Shown: piece after piece, positions 8,848-17,401 of the stretch
How positions within the stretch are numbered: the first letter of the stretch is position 1
Layout of the letters: the number at the start of each line of letters is the position of its first letter
Origin: Candidatus Uhrbacteria bacterium
Lineage (GTDB): Bacteria > Patescibacteriota > Patescibacteriia > UBA9934
Assembly: GCA_943350635.1 (NCBI GenBank)
Contig: CALRAI010000005.1
Coordinates: 1-48,296 of the forward strand
DNA: 48,296 nucleotides
Direction of reading: 5' to 3'
Position numbers and translations under genes: made by a program
The notes under the pieces: generated by a model
Seen by the model: the letters and a program-made list of their open reading frames with translations, nothing else
What the model was told of the DNA's origin: nothing
Database searches by the model: none

Positions 8848-8918
8848 TCCGTCATCCCCGCGCAGGCGGGGATCCAGAAAAATCCCGAATGGATCCCCGC
8901 CTGCGCGGGGATGACGGA
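8848..8918. repeat. Perfect 29-bp inverted repeat (GTCATCCCCGCG family)
   Basis: Bases 8848-8876 and 8890-8918 are exact reverse complements, separated by 13 bases. Each arm also holds a small palindrome, ccccgcgcaggcgggg. A single arm of the same sequence recurs at 19971-20000 after thrS. Similar GTCATCCCCGC repeats are dispersed in many bacterial genomes. There is no coding potential and no T-run, so this is a repeat rather than a terminator. Confidence 0.85.
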
Positions 8919-8955
8919 AGCTGATATTTGGTATAACCCAAAAAGTATAAGTTCT

Positions 8956-10443
8956 ATGAACGCCCTTGCGGATATTCACCAAGACTGCGAGGAGATGCTA
9001 TGGATCGTGAACGATCGCATACACCGATTATCGGTACTCCATTCTCGTCATAGAAAGCACACGATGCCGGATACGTCGAAAATGTTGATGAAACAGGCAA
9101 GCGACATGATCGCAATCTACAAAGCTGTAGCGAAGGAGCTTCGATCGATGATGAAAAATACGTATAGCACAATTGGTGACCTCATCGCGCAAAAGAACCG
9201 AATCGCTGACCAGGTTCGAAGTCTTCAAGGAATCAGTGCCGCGCTCTGTGTTGCGCCAGGCTGGCAGTCGCCGTCATTCCTTTCGTCTCAACAGTCGCAG
9301 GCGGGATTAGAAACAGGAAGCATCAAAGGAACAATCAATGATTATAAACGCGATCATCACGCCGATGCGTTGCGGTACGAAAAGCAATTCGCAAAAGCAT
9401 ATATCGACGCAACGTTACGATTCCCTCCGCAAGCATTCCTCACATCGAGCGGCATGGCAGCGCTCACGACGATTATCGCGGCACTCCTCGACGACAAGAC
9501 GTGTACTGGCCCTGTGCTTCTTGGTCGATCGAGTTATTTTGAAAACATCGAACTCGTCCAAACTCATTTCCCAGGGCGCATCATCTTCATCGACGAACTG
9601 GATACGGAAGCAATTCTTGTAGCAATAAAAGACCACGCACCATCGGCAATATTCTTGGACACACTCTGCAATGCGCCAACAATTGCAATACCGAATGTCG
9701 ATGAACTTTTTCCAAAAATTGCCGCGATCATATCAAGACCGACCACGATCGTGCTTGACGCGACGGGAACATCGATCTTTACGCAGCCATTAAAAGGATT
9801 GCCGCGATTCAGTGCCTCACTCCGTATTGTCGTCTTTGAAAGCATGCTGAAGTACCATCAGTTCGGCATGGACCGAGTGAGTGGTGGCATTATGTGGCGC
9901 ACGGGAATGTCCCCGTTGCATCTGTTTAACCATCGAATGCACTGCGGCACGAATATTGCTGATGCTTCCGCGGTATCGTTGCCGCAACCAAACCGCAAAC
10001 TCTTGCACGATCGATTACTTCGACATCATCGCAACGCGACGATGATTGCGAAGGCGCTCGATGATCGACTACGAATGTCAAAGAAAAAGATTGCACTCGA
10101 ATCCGTGGTGTATCCAGGATTGCCAAGTCATCCAGCGTATTCTTGGGTACAGCATCAGCCGTTTCATGGAAGTTTTGTGATTCTCAAACTCAAAGAAAAA
10201 TATCGCACCACAGAGCGCTATAAAAAGTTCCTGCAATGTGCAATCGATGAAGCGCGAAAACAGCGCGTGAATCTTGTTGGCGGAAGTAGTTTTGGATTGT
10301 CGACGACCCGGGTGTATCTCACGGCACTGCACGCTATTGGAACCACAGAGCCATTTCTTCGAATCAGCGCAGGAACAGAGACTGTTGGCGAGATTGAAAA
10401 AATAATTCTTGCAATTACTCGCGCCCTCGAAGCGCTTCCATAA
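8956..10443 (+). CDS. PLP-dependent enzyme of Cys/Met metabolism type with helical N-terminal extension
   Basis: Fold-type I PLP enzyme. Seen: SSGMAAL near residue 165, identical to the phosphate-binding motif of cystathionine gamma-synthase/lyase relatives; an Asp in VLDATG; a candidate Schiff-base Lys299 in SMLKYHQFG followed by VSGG; and a C-terminal RISAGTETVGEIEKII like the end of that family. The first 150 or so residues are mostly helical, with no domain I recognise, and make the protein about 100 residues longer than a normal family member. The start at 8956 is chosen because the longer frame begins inside the palindrome. The last 29 bases overlap the convergent gene at 10415. No transsulfuration or methionine genes are nearby, so the reaction is unknown. 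Confidence 0.7.
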   Translation: MNALADIHQDCEEMLWIVNDRIHRLSVLHSRHRKHTMPDTSKMLMKQASDMIAIYKAVAKELRSMMKNTYSTIGDLIAQKNRIADQVRSLQGISAALCVAPGWQSPSFLSSQQSQAGLETGSIKGTINDYKRDHHADALRYEKQFAKAYIDATLRFPPQAFLTSSGMAALTTIIAALLDDKTCTGPVLLGRSSYFENIELVQTHFPGRIIFIDELDTEAILVAIKDHAPSAIFLDTLCNAPTIAIPNVDELFPKIAAIISRPTTIVLDATGTSIFTQPLKGLPRFSASLRIVVFESMLKYHQFGMDRVSGGIMWRTGMSPLHLFNHRMHCGTNIADASAVSLPQPNRKLLHDRLLRHHRNATMIAKALDDRLRMSKKKIALESVVYPGLPSHPAYSWVQHQPFHGSFVILKLKEKYRTTERYKKFLQCAIDEARKQRVNLVGGSSFGLSTTRVYLTALHAIGTTEPFLRISAGTETVGEIEKIILAITRALEALP

Positions 10444-10675
10444 TCTTCCGAATACCGTCACCAATGCTGGTGATAGCGCTCACATGGCCTTCGATTTTCA
10501 TACGTATCGTGTTCACGCTATTGAGTACATCATCCACTTTTTCTCGAACATGTGCAGAAAGTTCCTGCATTTTTTTCATGAATCGCGCCACGTGGTACAG
10601 CGCAAAGCAGAGGAACGCTGTGAACCACAGCGCGCAGAACGCAAGTACCATGTACAGAATGTCCTTAGAGTCCAT
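10415..10675 (-). CDS. Small membrane protein with one TM segment and coiled coil (DUF948-like layout)
   Basis: An 86-residue protein: a hydrophobic segment at about residues 8-28 followed by an amphipathic helix with heptads (MKKMQELSAHVREKVDDV...) ending in RGRE. The layout resembles DUF948 proteins, but I cannot confirm the family. The start is set at 10675 by an extended -10 element 8 bases upstream. It overlaps the 3' end of the PLP gene by 29 bases in convergent orientation. The function is not recognisable. Confidence 0.65.
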   Translation of the reverse strand: MDSKDILYMVLAFCALWFTAFLCFALYHVARFMKKMQELSAHVREKVDDVLNSVNTIRMKIEGHVSAITSIGDGIRKIMEALRGRE

Positions 10676-10683
10676 ATACAGAA

Positions 10684-10692
10684 ATAGTAGCA
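10684..10692 (-). promoter_or_regulatory. Extended -10 (TGCTACTAT), leaderless type
   Basis: TGCTACTAT on the minus strand, with 8 bases between the hexamer and the ATG at 10675. Same spacing as at secE, miaA and 14999. Confidence 0.6.
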
Positions 10693-10693
10693 T

Positions 10694-10742
10694 AAACACG
10701 AAAGCCCCAGAACCCATCGACGAATCGACAAGGCTCCAGGGC
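10694..10742 (-). terminator. Rho-independent terminator of the 10763 gene
   Basis: On the minus strand, gccctggagcc pairs with ggttctggggc (11 pairs including G-U) over a 17-base loop, followed by tttcgtgttt. It lies 21 bases beyond the stop at 10763. Confidence 0.65.
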
Positions 10743-10762
10743 AAAAGGCGTAGGAAACGTGG

Positions 10763-11320
10763 CTACGAGTACGTAGTTTCGGCGGACTGAACGGGTCGTT
10801 CGAATCGAGGGCGTTTCGCGGACTGCCGGAGCAGATCCATGATGGCGTTCGCATCTCGCGGAATCGTTGCACCGCGAAAATACGGTTTGTGCATTTCCCA
10901 TTTCACGTCGTCGAGTGTGAGCCAGGCACCGGGGAAGTTCACTTCAATCGCTGAAGGAACATCAGGATGCTTCACGACGTCGCCCTTGCAGGTAACTCCA
11001 ATATTTCCAGCGGGATCAAGAATGACGAACACTGAGCCTCCTTCGACGATCGTCGCGGTAACCGGTGACCACTCGCTAATCCAGGCCATCATCCAGACGG
11101 CATGGAGTGCCATGACCATTCCAGTGATGACGATGGAGGCAGCTACGCTGCTCGAGAAGAATCCGGTAACGAGCCCTGCCGGAAAGGCGACGATCAGAGA
11201 ATCGATAGCGACACAAAGCGCAAGATCGATGGCTACCTTCTTTGGTCGGAGAAGATCGGCGACCTCCATGGTTCGGCCGGTGATGGATTTTACGAAGAAG
11301 CGAAACGGAGAAAAATACAT
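10763..11320 (-). CDS. Membrane protein of unknown function, two TM segments
   Basis: A 185-residue protein with two hydrophobic segments around residues 28-50 and 57-80, then a soluble C-terminal region with beta-like sequence (TATIVEGGSVFVILDPAGNIGVTC) and PFRGAT-type turns. I do not recognise a family. Upstream on the minus strand a TAATAT -10 sits about 25 bases before the ATG at 11320, with AGGT in between as a weak Shine-Dalgarno; an alternative start is Met17 at 11272. It has its own terminator, so it is monocistronic, which places it with the other stand-alone, leader-bearing genes here (22313, 29169, 46315). Confidence 0.6.
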   Translation of the reverse strand: MYFSPFRFFVKSITGRTMEVADLLRPKKVAIDLALCVAIDSLIVAFPAGLVTGFFSSSVAASIVITGMVMALHAVWMMAWISEWSPVTATIVEGGSVFVILDPAGNIGVTCKGDVVKHPDVPSAIEVNFPGAWLTLDDVKWEMHKPYFRGATIPRDANAIMDLLRQSAKRPRFERPVQSAETTYS

Positions 11321-11411
11321 GAAAGAACCTAGGTTACGTGGCTGATATTAGCAAAAAAGTACATTTTCGTCCAGGGCGCCGACTATCCACAACAACGATT
11401 CATGCGAGGTC

Positions 11412-11420
11412 TGTTACTGT
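11412..11420 (+). promoter_or_regulatory. Extended -10 of dnaE (TGTTACTGT), leaderless type
   Basis: TGTTACTGT ends 6 bases before the dnaE ATG at 11427, and no Shine-Dalgarno sequence is present. Confidence 0.55.
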
Positions 11421-11426
11421 ACGCCC

Positions 11427-14400
11427 ATGGATTCCAAGGATTTCGTGTATTTGCACGTGCATTCGCATTATTCGCTCCTTGAGGCACTTCCCAAGCCCAA
11501 GGCGCTGGTTGCGCGTGCAAAAAGCATGGGAATGACGGCACTTGCGCAGACAGACAACGGAAACCTCTATGGAGCCGTCGAATTTTACAAAGCGTGTAAA
11601 GACGCAGAGATAAAGCCAATCATCGGCGCCGATATTTTCGTCGCGCAACACGGCATGACGGACCGTCGACCACGAATTGACGATCGACCGTTTCGCTTGG
11701 TGTTGATCGTGGAGAGCGAGGAAGGCTATCGCAATTTGCTCGCGATTGTTTCGGCTGCCTTCCTTGAGGGCTTCTACTACAAGCCACGTGTCGATAAGGC
11801 TTTTCTTCGTGCACATTCCAAGGGTCTCATTGCGCTGTCTGGCAGTGTGAGTGGCGAAATTGCACATGCGTATCTTGGTGGTGAGCACGAAAAAGCAGAA
11901 AAGTTGATTCTCGAATATCAAGATATTTTCGGTGTCGGGAATTTCTTTCTGGAGCTGATCCATCATCCGGATATGCCACGGCAAGTGGATATCAACGACG
12001 CATTTCGAGCATTATCAGCAAAGCTCAACGTTCCGTTGGTTGCCACAAAGAACGTGTTCTACATGAATTCGGACGACCGCGAGGGCTACGAAGCACAACT
12101 GTGTATTCAACGAAGCCGTACGCTGGAGGATTTCCGCAGAACATCTACAGACGATGTTGATCTCTCATTCGGCACGCCGGAAGAAATCATGGCGGCGTTT
12201 GCGGATGTTCCCGAGGCGCTGGAAAACACGCGCCGTATTGCGGACCGAGTGAATTACGCCATGGAACTTGGGAAAAACTTTTTGCCGATTTTCCCGTTGC
12301 CCGAGGGAAAGACGGACAACGACGTGATGCGTGATTTGTGTATTCAAGGATTGAAGGATCGGTATGCGGATCCTATTCCACCAAACGTGATGGAGCGATT
12401 TGAATTTGAATTCGCAACCATCGTGAAAATGGGATTCTCCTCCTACTTTCTCATTGTGCAAGATTACATTACGTGGGCAAAGGATAATGGGGTTTTGGTG
12501 GGGCCGGGCCGTGGTTCTGCGGCAGGATCGATCGTTGCGTTTGCGTTACGAATCACCGACATCGAACCGTTGCGATACGGATTATTGTTCGAGCGGTTTC
12601 TGAATCCGGATCGCGTTTCCATGCCAGATATCGATACCGACTTTGCAGATCGTGGGCGTGGAAAAGTGTTGGAATACGTGACAAAGAAATATGGTGCCGA
12701 CCATGTTGCCGGAATCGTAACGTTTGGAACGCTCATGCCACGTGCTGCGGTGCGGGATGCAGCGCGAGTGCTGGGATTGTCGTTTCAAGAAGCGGATGTA
12801 ATTGCGAAGGTGGTTCCACCGCCAATTCAGGGAAAACATACGCCGTTAAAAATCGCAATCGTCGAAACGCCAGATTTGCAGCAGATGTACAACAGCAATC
12901 CCATGGTTCGTCGGGTAATCGACCTCGCAATGAAAATTGAGGGGAATCCTCGTCATGCTTCCCAACACGCGTGTGGAATCGTTATTGGCGATAAGCCACT
13001 CGTCGCTCGTGTTCCGTTACAACAAGGACAGAAAGAAGACATGGCGTTGATCACGCAGTATTCATTGAACTCTGCGGAAGCCGTCGGGCTCGTCAAGATG
13101 GATTTTCTTGGGCTGAGCAACCTAACCGTCATCGAAGATGCACTCGATATTATTCGTGCCGTTCACGGTGTAGTCGTCGATCTTGATAACGCGCCATTGG
13201 ACGACGCGATCACATTCGAGCTCCTTGGTCGTGGCGATACCACGGGCGTGTTCCAGCTGGAATCCGACGGCATGAAGCGGTACATCAAGGAACTGAAACC
13301 AAGTGCGTTCGAGGATATTATCGCCATGGTGTCGCTGTATCGCCCAGGGCCGATGCAGTTTATTGAAAGCTTTATTCGTCGAAAGCATGGAACAGAAAAA
13401 GTGGTGTACGAACATCCGCTCATGGAAAATTCGTTCCGTGAAACGTATGGCATTCCGGTGTACCAAGAGCAGGTGATGCAAGTCGCAAAGGACATGGCGG
13501 GGTTTACGGGTGGAGAGGCTGACACGCTCCGCAAAGCGATGGGAAAGAAAATCGCGGAGCTCATGGAAAAGATGAAAGCAAAGTTTGTGGACGGCTCCGT
13601 TAAAAATGGCGTGAAGCCGGATGTTGCAATGGCGGTGTTTCAGAAATTAGAGGACTTTGCGGCATACGGTTTTAACAAGTCCCATGCGGCGTGCTACGCG
13701 ATGATTGCGTATAGAACTGCGTATTTGAAAGCGCATTATCCGGGGGAGTTCATGGCGGCGCTCATGAATTCAGATTCGGGGATTATCGACCGTATTACCA
13801 TCGAGGTAGAAGAATGTCGGCGTATGGGGCTTACGGTTATGGCGCCAGATATCAACGAGTCGTTTGCGGGTTTTGCGGTGGTGAAGGACACGAAGAATGT
13901 GCGTTGGGGATTATCGGCAATCAAAAACGTGGGGCAAGAAGTGGCGGAAGAAATTGTCCGTGAACGAAAGCGCGGCGGTCCGTATGCGGATTTGGCCGAT
14001 GTGTTAGGGCGTGTAAAATCGAGTGCATTCAACCGGAAAACATTAGAAGCACTCACAAAAGCTGGCGCACTCGACCGGTTCGGGGACCGATCCCAGCTTG
14101 TCGGGAACCTCGATACGTTGGTGCTGTACAACAAGCATGTACAGCACGAATTGGCGCGCAATCAAACGTCGTTGTTTGGCTTGGAAACATCCATCGTCGA
14201 ACAGAAGATTGAATTCCGAAGCGTTCCCACAATTCCAACTGGCGTGTTGCTCACGTGGGAAAAAGAGCTGCTCGGGCTGTACGTGTCCTCCCATCCTGCG
14301 GCGTTGTTTTACGATCAGTTTTCACCATATGTCGTCAAAGCGAGCGCAATTCCCACGTACGACGACGGAGCCATGGTGAAAATCGCCGGTGTTGCAAGTA

Positions 14401-14978
14401 ATATTAAGCAGATTTTTACCAAGAAAAAGAACGAACCCATGGCATTCGTCAAAATTGAGGATCCGTCGGGAAGTATCGAGACCGTCGTGTTTCCAAAGAT
14501 GTACGTTACTACGCGCGCTGCGCTGAATCCGGAAGCGATGCTGTTGATTATGGGGAAAGTGTCGCATCGGAAGCGTGAAGAATCGGAAACGGTGGAATAT
14601 TCGGTGCTTGTCGACGGCGTGATCGCATTTACAGAAAGCGAGATTCCATCCTTGACGGCAATGCTCGCACGTGGCGGCTGGCAAGAGGCAGGCGGCGGAG
14701 AATCGATAAGTATTTTTGATGCACCGGCACCAGTCGCCGCACCAACAGGATCGCTCACTGAAGGATTATCAATCACCGTGCCGCAAAATCCCACGCACGA
14801 TATGATCACCAAACTCCGTGATATTTTCCGAGCTCACCCCGGTCGTGCCCGCGTGTTCCTGCTGGTGGAATCTGGCGGGGAAATTCGGAAAGTGAGTACA
14901 GAATATTCCGTGGAGCTTTCATCGGACGTTGTACGGAAAGTTGGGGAGGTGGTGGGGGAGGGGAATGTGAAGGTGTAG
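11427..14978 (+). CDS. dnaE: DNA polymerase III alpha subunit
   Basis: Replicative DNA polymerase, 1183 residues, the usual size for DnaE. The N-terminal PHP domain keeps its metal-binding start HVHSHYS (residues 10-16). The polymerase active site is visible as PDIDTDF with Asp401 and Asp403, and a third acidic residue in KMDFLGLSNL (Asp559). Other landmarks are GPGRGSAAGS, YRPGPM, the tandem YQEQVMQVAKDMAGF region, and FNKSHAACYAMIAYRTAYLK. A C-terminal OB domain (about residues 970-1060) follows. It is transcribed from its own leaderless promoter and is followed 20 bases later by an independently promoted gene. The epsilon proofreading subunit is not in the window; whether the PHP domain is active cannot be judged from this. 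Confidence 0.97.
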   Translation: MDSKDFVYLHVHSHYSLLEALPKPKALVARAKSMGMTALAQTDNGNLYGAVEFYKACKDAEIKPIIGADIFVAQHGMTDRRPRIDDRPFRLVLIVESEEGYRNLLAIVSAAFLEGFYYKPRVDKAFLRAHSKGLIALSGSVSGEIAHAYLGGEHEKAEKLILEYQDIFGVGNFFLELIHHPDMPRQVDINDAFRALSAKLNVPLVATKNVFYMNSDDREGYEAQLCIQRSRTLEDFRRTSTDDVDLSFGTPEEIMAAFADVPEALENTRRIADRVNYAMELGKNFLPIFPLPEGKTDNDVMRDLCIQGLKDRYADPIPPNVMERFEFEFATIVKMGFSSYFLIVQDYITWAKDNGVLVGPGRGSAAGSIVAFALRITDIEPLRYGLLFERFLNPDRVSMPDIDTDFADRGRGKVLEYVTKKYGADHVAGIVTFGTLMPRAAVRDAARVLGLSFQEADVIAKVVPPPIQGKHTPLKIAIVETPDLQQMYNSNPMVRRVIDLAMKIEGNPRHASQHACGIVIGDKPLVARVPLQQGQKEDMALITQYSLNSAEAVGLVKMDFLGLSNLTVIEDALDIIRAVHGVVVDLDNAPLDDAITFELLGRGDTTGVFQLESDGMKRYIKELKPSAFEDIIAMVSLYRPGPMQFIESFIRRKHGTEKVVYEHPLMENSFRETYGIPVYQEQVMQVAKDMAGFTGGEADTLRKAMGKKIAELMEKMKAKFVDGSVKNGVKPDVAMAVFQKLEDFAAYGFNKSHAACYAMIAYRTAYLKAHYPGEFMAALMNSDSGIIDRITIEVEECRRMGLTVMAPDINESFAGFAVVKDTKNVRWGLSAIKNVGQEVAEEIVRERKRGGPYADLADVLGRVKSSAFNRKTLEALTKAGALDRFGDRSQLVGNLDTLVLYNKHVQHELARNQTSLFGLETSIVEQKIEFRSVPTIPTGVLLTWEKELLGLYVSSHPAALFYDQFSPYVVKASAIPTYDDGAMVKIAGVASNIKQIFTKKKNEPMAFVKIEDPSGSIETVVFPKMYVTTRAALNPEAMLLIMGKVSHRKREESETVEYSVLVDGVIAFTESEIPSLTAMLARGGWQEAGGGESISIFDAPAPVAAPTGSLTEGLSITVPQNPTHDMITKLRDIFRAHPGRARVFLLVESGGEIRKVSTEYSVELSSDVVRKVGEVVGEGNVKV

Positions 14979-14981
14979 TCG

Positions 14982-14990
14982 TGCTATACT
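14982..14990 (+). promoter_or_regulatory. Extended -10 (TGCTATACT), leaderless type
   Basis: TGCTATACT, the closest match to consensus in the window, ends 8 bases before the ATG at 14999, and starts 4 bases after the dnaE stop. Confidence 0.7.
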
Positions 14991-14998
14991 TCCAGCAT

Positions 14999-16150
14999 AT
15001 GGCACGTGAATCTCGCGGGGCGCAGCCACTGTCACGATCGCTGAAGGTGTATCAGCGTATTGCGGTGGCGTTTGTGTTCATGACGTTCTTCCTTCTGCTT
15101 GCGGTGTTGTATTTATCCATTTCTCGCGCGACGATTACCGTTGTGGCAAATCCACGAGTCGTGTCGGTGGATACGGAAGTACAGGCCGTTGCGAACCCTA
15201 CGAACGACGGTGAGCTGAGCGGAATCGTTTCCAAACAATCCTTCAATACGCAGGAAATCATTACGCTTCCAACCGACGGCGGCACAGCTGTGGAGGAAAA
15301 AGCCGGAGGAACAGTCACGATTATTAACGAATCAAACAGCGGTCAACCACTTGTCGGCACCACGCGACTGCTTTCCAAAGAGGGCATATTATTTCGTATC
15401 GATTCTGCCGTAAACGTTCCCGCGAAAGGCCAAGTGAATGTCATCGCGCATGCGGACAAGCCTGGGCTTTCCGGAGAGATCGGTCCAACGCAGTTCACTA
15501 TTCCCGGCTTGCCAGAATCTACACAAAAACTCATCTACGCGGTGAGTGTTGACTCCATGAAGGGCGGCGTGTCGTACAAGCGAACACTCACGCAGAAAGA
15601 TGTTGACGATGCGGTGTCCACGGTGTCGAATGCATTGTTAGAAAAAGCAAAAACAACGATATCGGCGGGCGTGGACCGCACGGTGTTTAGTGGAGAATCG
15701 TATTCATCGAGCGTTACATCCCAAGGCGCAAGTGTCGCGGTGGGTGCCGAAGTGGGAAGTTTTACCGTAACGGTTGCGATGGATGTTACGGCGGTGTACT
15801 ACGATCAGAATGCGGTGAAACAATACGCACTGTCACAGCTCTATGCCCGTGTTCCTGAAGGATACGCTGCAGAAAACGTTTCTACTGATGCTGTACAAAT
15901 GTCGGTAAAAAGTGCCGACGTAAAAAAGGGGGAAGCAACACTTGGTGTGTATCTTGAAGGAAAGGCAATCATCGCTGAAGACTCTGCTGTGCTCAGTAAA
16001 GACCGTTTTGTCGGTCGTGCGCCGAACGAAGTGCTCACACTCCTTCGCGCATCAGAAGCAGTGAAAGACGCTTCAGTAAGCTTCACGCCATTCTGGCTTG
16101 AACGCGTGCCAACACTCAAGGATCATATTACGATCGTGATCACGGAATAG
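14999..16150 (+). CDS. Single-pass membrane protein with baseplate-J-like beta domain
   Basis: A 383-residue protein: short basic N-terminus, one TM segment at about residues 21-44, and a large extracytoplasmic domain. The part GTVTIINESNSGQPLVGTT ... FRIDSAVNVPAKGQ resembles the barrel that automatic annotation calls 'baseplate J-like' in many Patescibacteria proteins; nothing here suggests a phage. The second half is rich in Ser/Thr/Val strands and ends in TIVITE. The start at 14999 is set by the promoter. The next gene begins 2 bases after the stop, so the two are probably co-transcribed and may form a surface complex. The role is unknown; a cell-envelope scaffold is inference. Confidence 0.6.
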   Translation: MARESRGAQPLSRSLKVYQRIAVAFVFMTFFLLLAVLYLSISRATITVVANPRVVSVDTEVQAVANPTNDGELSGIVSKQSFNTQEIITLPTDGGTAVEEKAGGTVTIINESNSGQPLVGTTRLLSKEGILFRIDSAVNVPAKGQVNVIAHADKPGLSGEIGPTQFTIPGLPESTQKLIYAVSVDSMKGGVSYKRTLTQKDVDDAVSTVSNALLEKAKTTISAGVDRTVFSGESYSSSVTSQGASVAVGAEVGSFTVTVAMDVTAVYYDQNAVKQYALSQLYARVPEGYAAENVSTDAVQMSVKSADVKKGEATLGVYLEGKAIIAEDSAVLSKDRFVGRAPNEVLTLLRASEAVKDASVSFTPFWLERVPTLKDHITIVITE

Positions 16151-16152
16151 AT

Positions 16153-17346
16153 ATGGCAAAGCAATTGGAGGAGGCTGCAGATTTTGTCATGACATACGGT
16201 GGGTGGTATCAGCGAACAACATTGCACCTTGTTGAAATTTTCGAATTTTGTGCACATGGAACGTCGAAGCTCGCGCTCGAGAAAAAGGAACTTTCACGAT
16301 TGCATCGTCAGTTGCGACTCAAGGATGTCGTTCGCAGGCCGGGAACATTAGAGTTTCTTGCAATGGAAACGACAGACGGAATAACCATTCGGTATTTCGA
16401 AGACGGGTTGTATGTTTTTGAAATGCCATCGACGGTAGCTCGTTTCGCAAAGGATCGAATACTCCTTGAGAAATATGCACAAGATATTTTTACGCCAGCA
16501 ATCGCATATATTTTTTCGCACGGAGCGCCAACGCCAAAGATCCTTGCGAATATTCCCGTGAAACATCCAATTGTGCTTCGGTATAGTACGAAAGAGCCTG
16601 GCGAACTATTGTTGTCAAAGAAGAGTGTGGGAACGGTATACAGCGTACTTTCTGTTGATGCAGTTACGGTCCACAAAACGGACGAGTGTATTATTATTGC
16701 ATCAAAGCCGGGAACGCCGCATATGGAGGAACTTGTAGAATCGCACATTTTCTTTCGAGAATTCAAATCGCAATTAGAAAAGTATCTTTCTATTCATCGA
16801 ACAATCTGGGAGAAAATTTCTGATATTAAGGAGCGAAAACAGATTCGGGTAAAAGATCTGAGTCAAATTCGTGGGGTACTCGACGGATATCAAAAAACAG
16901 TAACGCTGATTGGAAGCCGAATGCAGCAAATGGCATCATATAGTAAGACCCGTGCAGTCCTTGCGCAGAAATTGGATATCGATACGAGTTTGCGTGAACT
17001 CTTCGCATTCAAGTTTGAAACGCTGAATGATACGTTGGAATACGTGAAAGAACTTTGGAAGATGACGATCGCATATTTGCAGAGCGCAATCACCAACGTT
17101 TCCGATATTCAAGGCCAAGGAACACAACGTGGCATCCAGGCATTGCAGGTGCTCACAACGGTGGGGGCCTTGAATATTTTGGTGACACTGTTTGTGCGGA
17201 AAGACCTTCTGATCCCAACGGGATACGGATCGCTGTACGTGTTGGGAATCTTGATATTGTCATGGTCGGTGATGATGACGATCAAATATATTTTCCAACA
17301 AAAAGCATATTCACTCACGTTTAACGATCGAAACGAGGATTTGTGA
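16153..17346 (+). CDS. Coiled-coil protein with two C-terminal TM segments, CorA-like topology
   Basis: 397 residues. A mixed soluble domain (1-200), long helices (about 205-310: RDIKERKQIRVKD..., YSKTRAVLAQKL, LNDTLEYVKELWKM), then two TM segments at about 332-352 and 360-380 joined by a short loop, and a basic tail. This is the layout of CorA-type divalent-metal channels, but their signature GMN at the end of the first TM is absent; the nearest match is GALN inside the segment. It may be a distant relative or a convergent layout. It starts 2 bases after the previous stop, with no Shine-Dalgarno. Confidence 0.5.
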   Translation: MAKQLEEAADFVMTYGGWYQRTTLHLVEIFEFCAHGTSKLALEKKELSRLHRQLRLKDVVRRPGTLEFLAMETTDGITIRYFEDGLYVFEMPSTVARFAKDRILLEKYAQDIFTPAIAYIFSHGAPTPKILANIPVKHPIVLRYSTKEPGELLLSKKSVGTVYSVLSVDAVTVHKTDECIIIASKPGTPHMEELVESHIFFREFKSQLEKYLSIHRTIWEKISDIKERKQIRVKDLSQIRGVLDGYQKTVTLIGSRMQQMASYSKTRAVLAQKLDIDTSLRELFAFKFETLNDTLEYVKELWKMTIAYLQSAITNVSDIQGQGTQRGIQALQVLTTVGALNILVTLFVRKDLLIPTGYGSLYVLGILILSWSVMMTIKYIFQQKAYSLTFNDRNEDL

Positions 17347-17364
17347 TGAAGAGAATAATCCACA

Positions 17365-17393
17365 ATGACAAGGCCGTGCGTTTTTGCTAGGAT
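17365..17393 (+). promoter_or_regulatory. Promoter of the heptad-repeat gene
   Basis: ATGACA (17365-17370), 17 bases, then TAGGAT (17388-17393) preceded by TGC as an extended -10; 8 bases to the ATG at 17402, so a leaderless transcript is predicted. Confidence 0.6.
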
Positions 17394-17401
17394 GAAGATC
17401 T

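Noticed and set aside
8890-8955. Start of the PLP gene at 8911
   Set aside because: This codon lies inside the palindromic repeat; 8956 gives a product that starts outside it.
10795-10815. gttcgaatc as a tRNA T-arm
   Set aside because: No acceptor, D or anticodon arms pair around it; the sequence is part of a protein-coding region.
14999-16150. A prophage baseplate gene
   Set aside because: The similarity is to a beta domain found in many membrane-anchored Patescibacteria proteins; no other phage genes are near.
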